5,161 nt of DNA from Pseudomonas sp. (GTDB taxonomy: Bacteria > Pseudomonadota > Gammaproteobacteria > Pseudomonadales > Pseudomonadaceae): contig DQGF01000061.1 in NCBI GenBank assembly GCA_003525045.1, positions 2,282 through 7,442 of the forward strand, given 5' to 3'. Positions 5,121 through 5,161 of this stretch are shown piece after piece. Position numbers and translations under genes: made by a program. Within the stretch, counting starts at the first letter, position 1; each line of letters starts with the position of its first letter. A model generated the notes under the pieces. It had not been told where the DNA came from, searched no databases, and saw only the letters and a program-made list of their open reading frames with translations.

Positions 5121-5161
5121 CTAATATGGGACACTTGTCTTCAGCTTGGCCGCCCCTTTCG
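5121..5161 (-). CDS. Possible C-terminal end of an unidentified minus-strand gene (partial)
   Basis: A minus-strand frame enters from the right edge and ends in KGAAKLKTSVPY and a TAG at 5121-5123. Twelve codons are too few to identify a family. Another minus frame stays open to a TAA near 5048 and is equally possible, and there may be no gene at all. It is listed because genes coding for a WbpM-like protein are known upstream of comEA in P. aeruginosa (recalled, not tested). Confidence 0.2.
   Translation of the reverse strand, partial: KGAAKLKTSVPY

Noticed and set aside
4614..5134. Two long minus-strand frames overlapping the comEA-like gene
   Set aside because: They are in other frames of a gene with a clear signal peptide and HhH domain, and their products show no domain or signal sequence.
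1..5161. Mobile element, CRISPR array, tRNA, prophage or toxin-antitoxin system
   Set aside because: No transposase or integrase frame, no spaced direct repeats, no cloverleaf-like sequence and no small paired genes were found on either strand.

Overview
The window looks like a chromosomal segment from a Pseudomonas, most likely of the fluorescens group. The grounds are GC-rich coding DNA with typical Pseudomonas codon choice, short AT-rich promoter gaps, familiar protein families, and a sequence at the left edge that resembles (from memory) a common Pseudomonas intergenic repeat. The species was not tested by any search.

Layout. Positions 1-46 are intergenic and hold the edge of the repeat-like hairpin. 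From 47 to 1565 the minus strand carries a tight two-gene unit: a GntR-type regulator with an FCD domain, then a DUF1989 (urea carboxylase-associated family) protein 13 bp downstream. A perfect GntR-style palindrome lies just upstream of the regulator's ribosome binding site. A 176-bp AT-rich divergent region (1566-1741) separates this unit from a plus-strand TetR-type regulator (1742-2299). The TetR gene meets a minus-strand fabF-type ketoacyl-ACP synthase gene (2296-3570) tail to tail, and the two stop codons interlock in one TTAA. Upstream of fabF, 32 bp away and on the same strand, is a classical short-chain dehydrogenase/reductase (3603-4397) with a perfect TATAAT box in front of it. The right part holds a small secreted ComEA-like helix-hairpin-helix protein (4609-4944, minus) with its own promoter candidate, a 5' stem-loop and a clear intrinsic terminator. 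The last ~200 bp are noncoding except perhaps for the very end of another minus-strand gene.

How the genes may work together. The GntR protein probably controls itself and the DUF1989 enzyme in response to a small nitrogenous or carboxylic metabolite that the sequence does not reveal. The SDR and the FabF-type enzyme form a two-step unit suited to condensation and reduction on an acyl chain (or to two loosely related lipid reactions), with the neighbouring TetR protein as the likely but unproven repressor. ComEA is a separate transcription unit and probably binds DNA in the periplasm.

This is mostly an ordinary region. No mobile element, CRISPR array, RNA gene, toxin-antitoxin or defence system was seen. 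The most worthwhile leads are the unknown substrate of the DUF1989 protein with its well-defined operator, and the orphan SDR-FabF module next to TetR.
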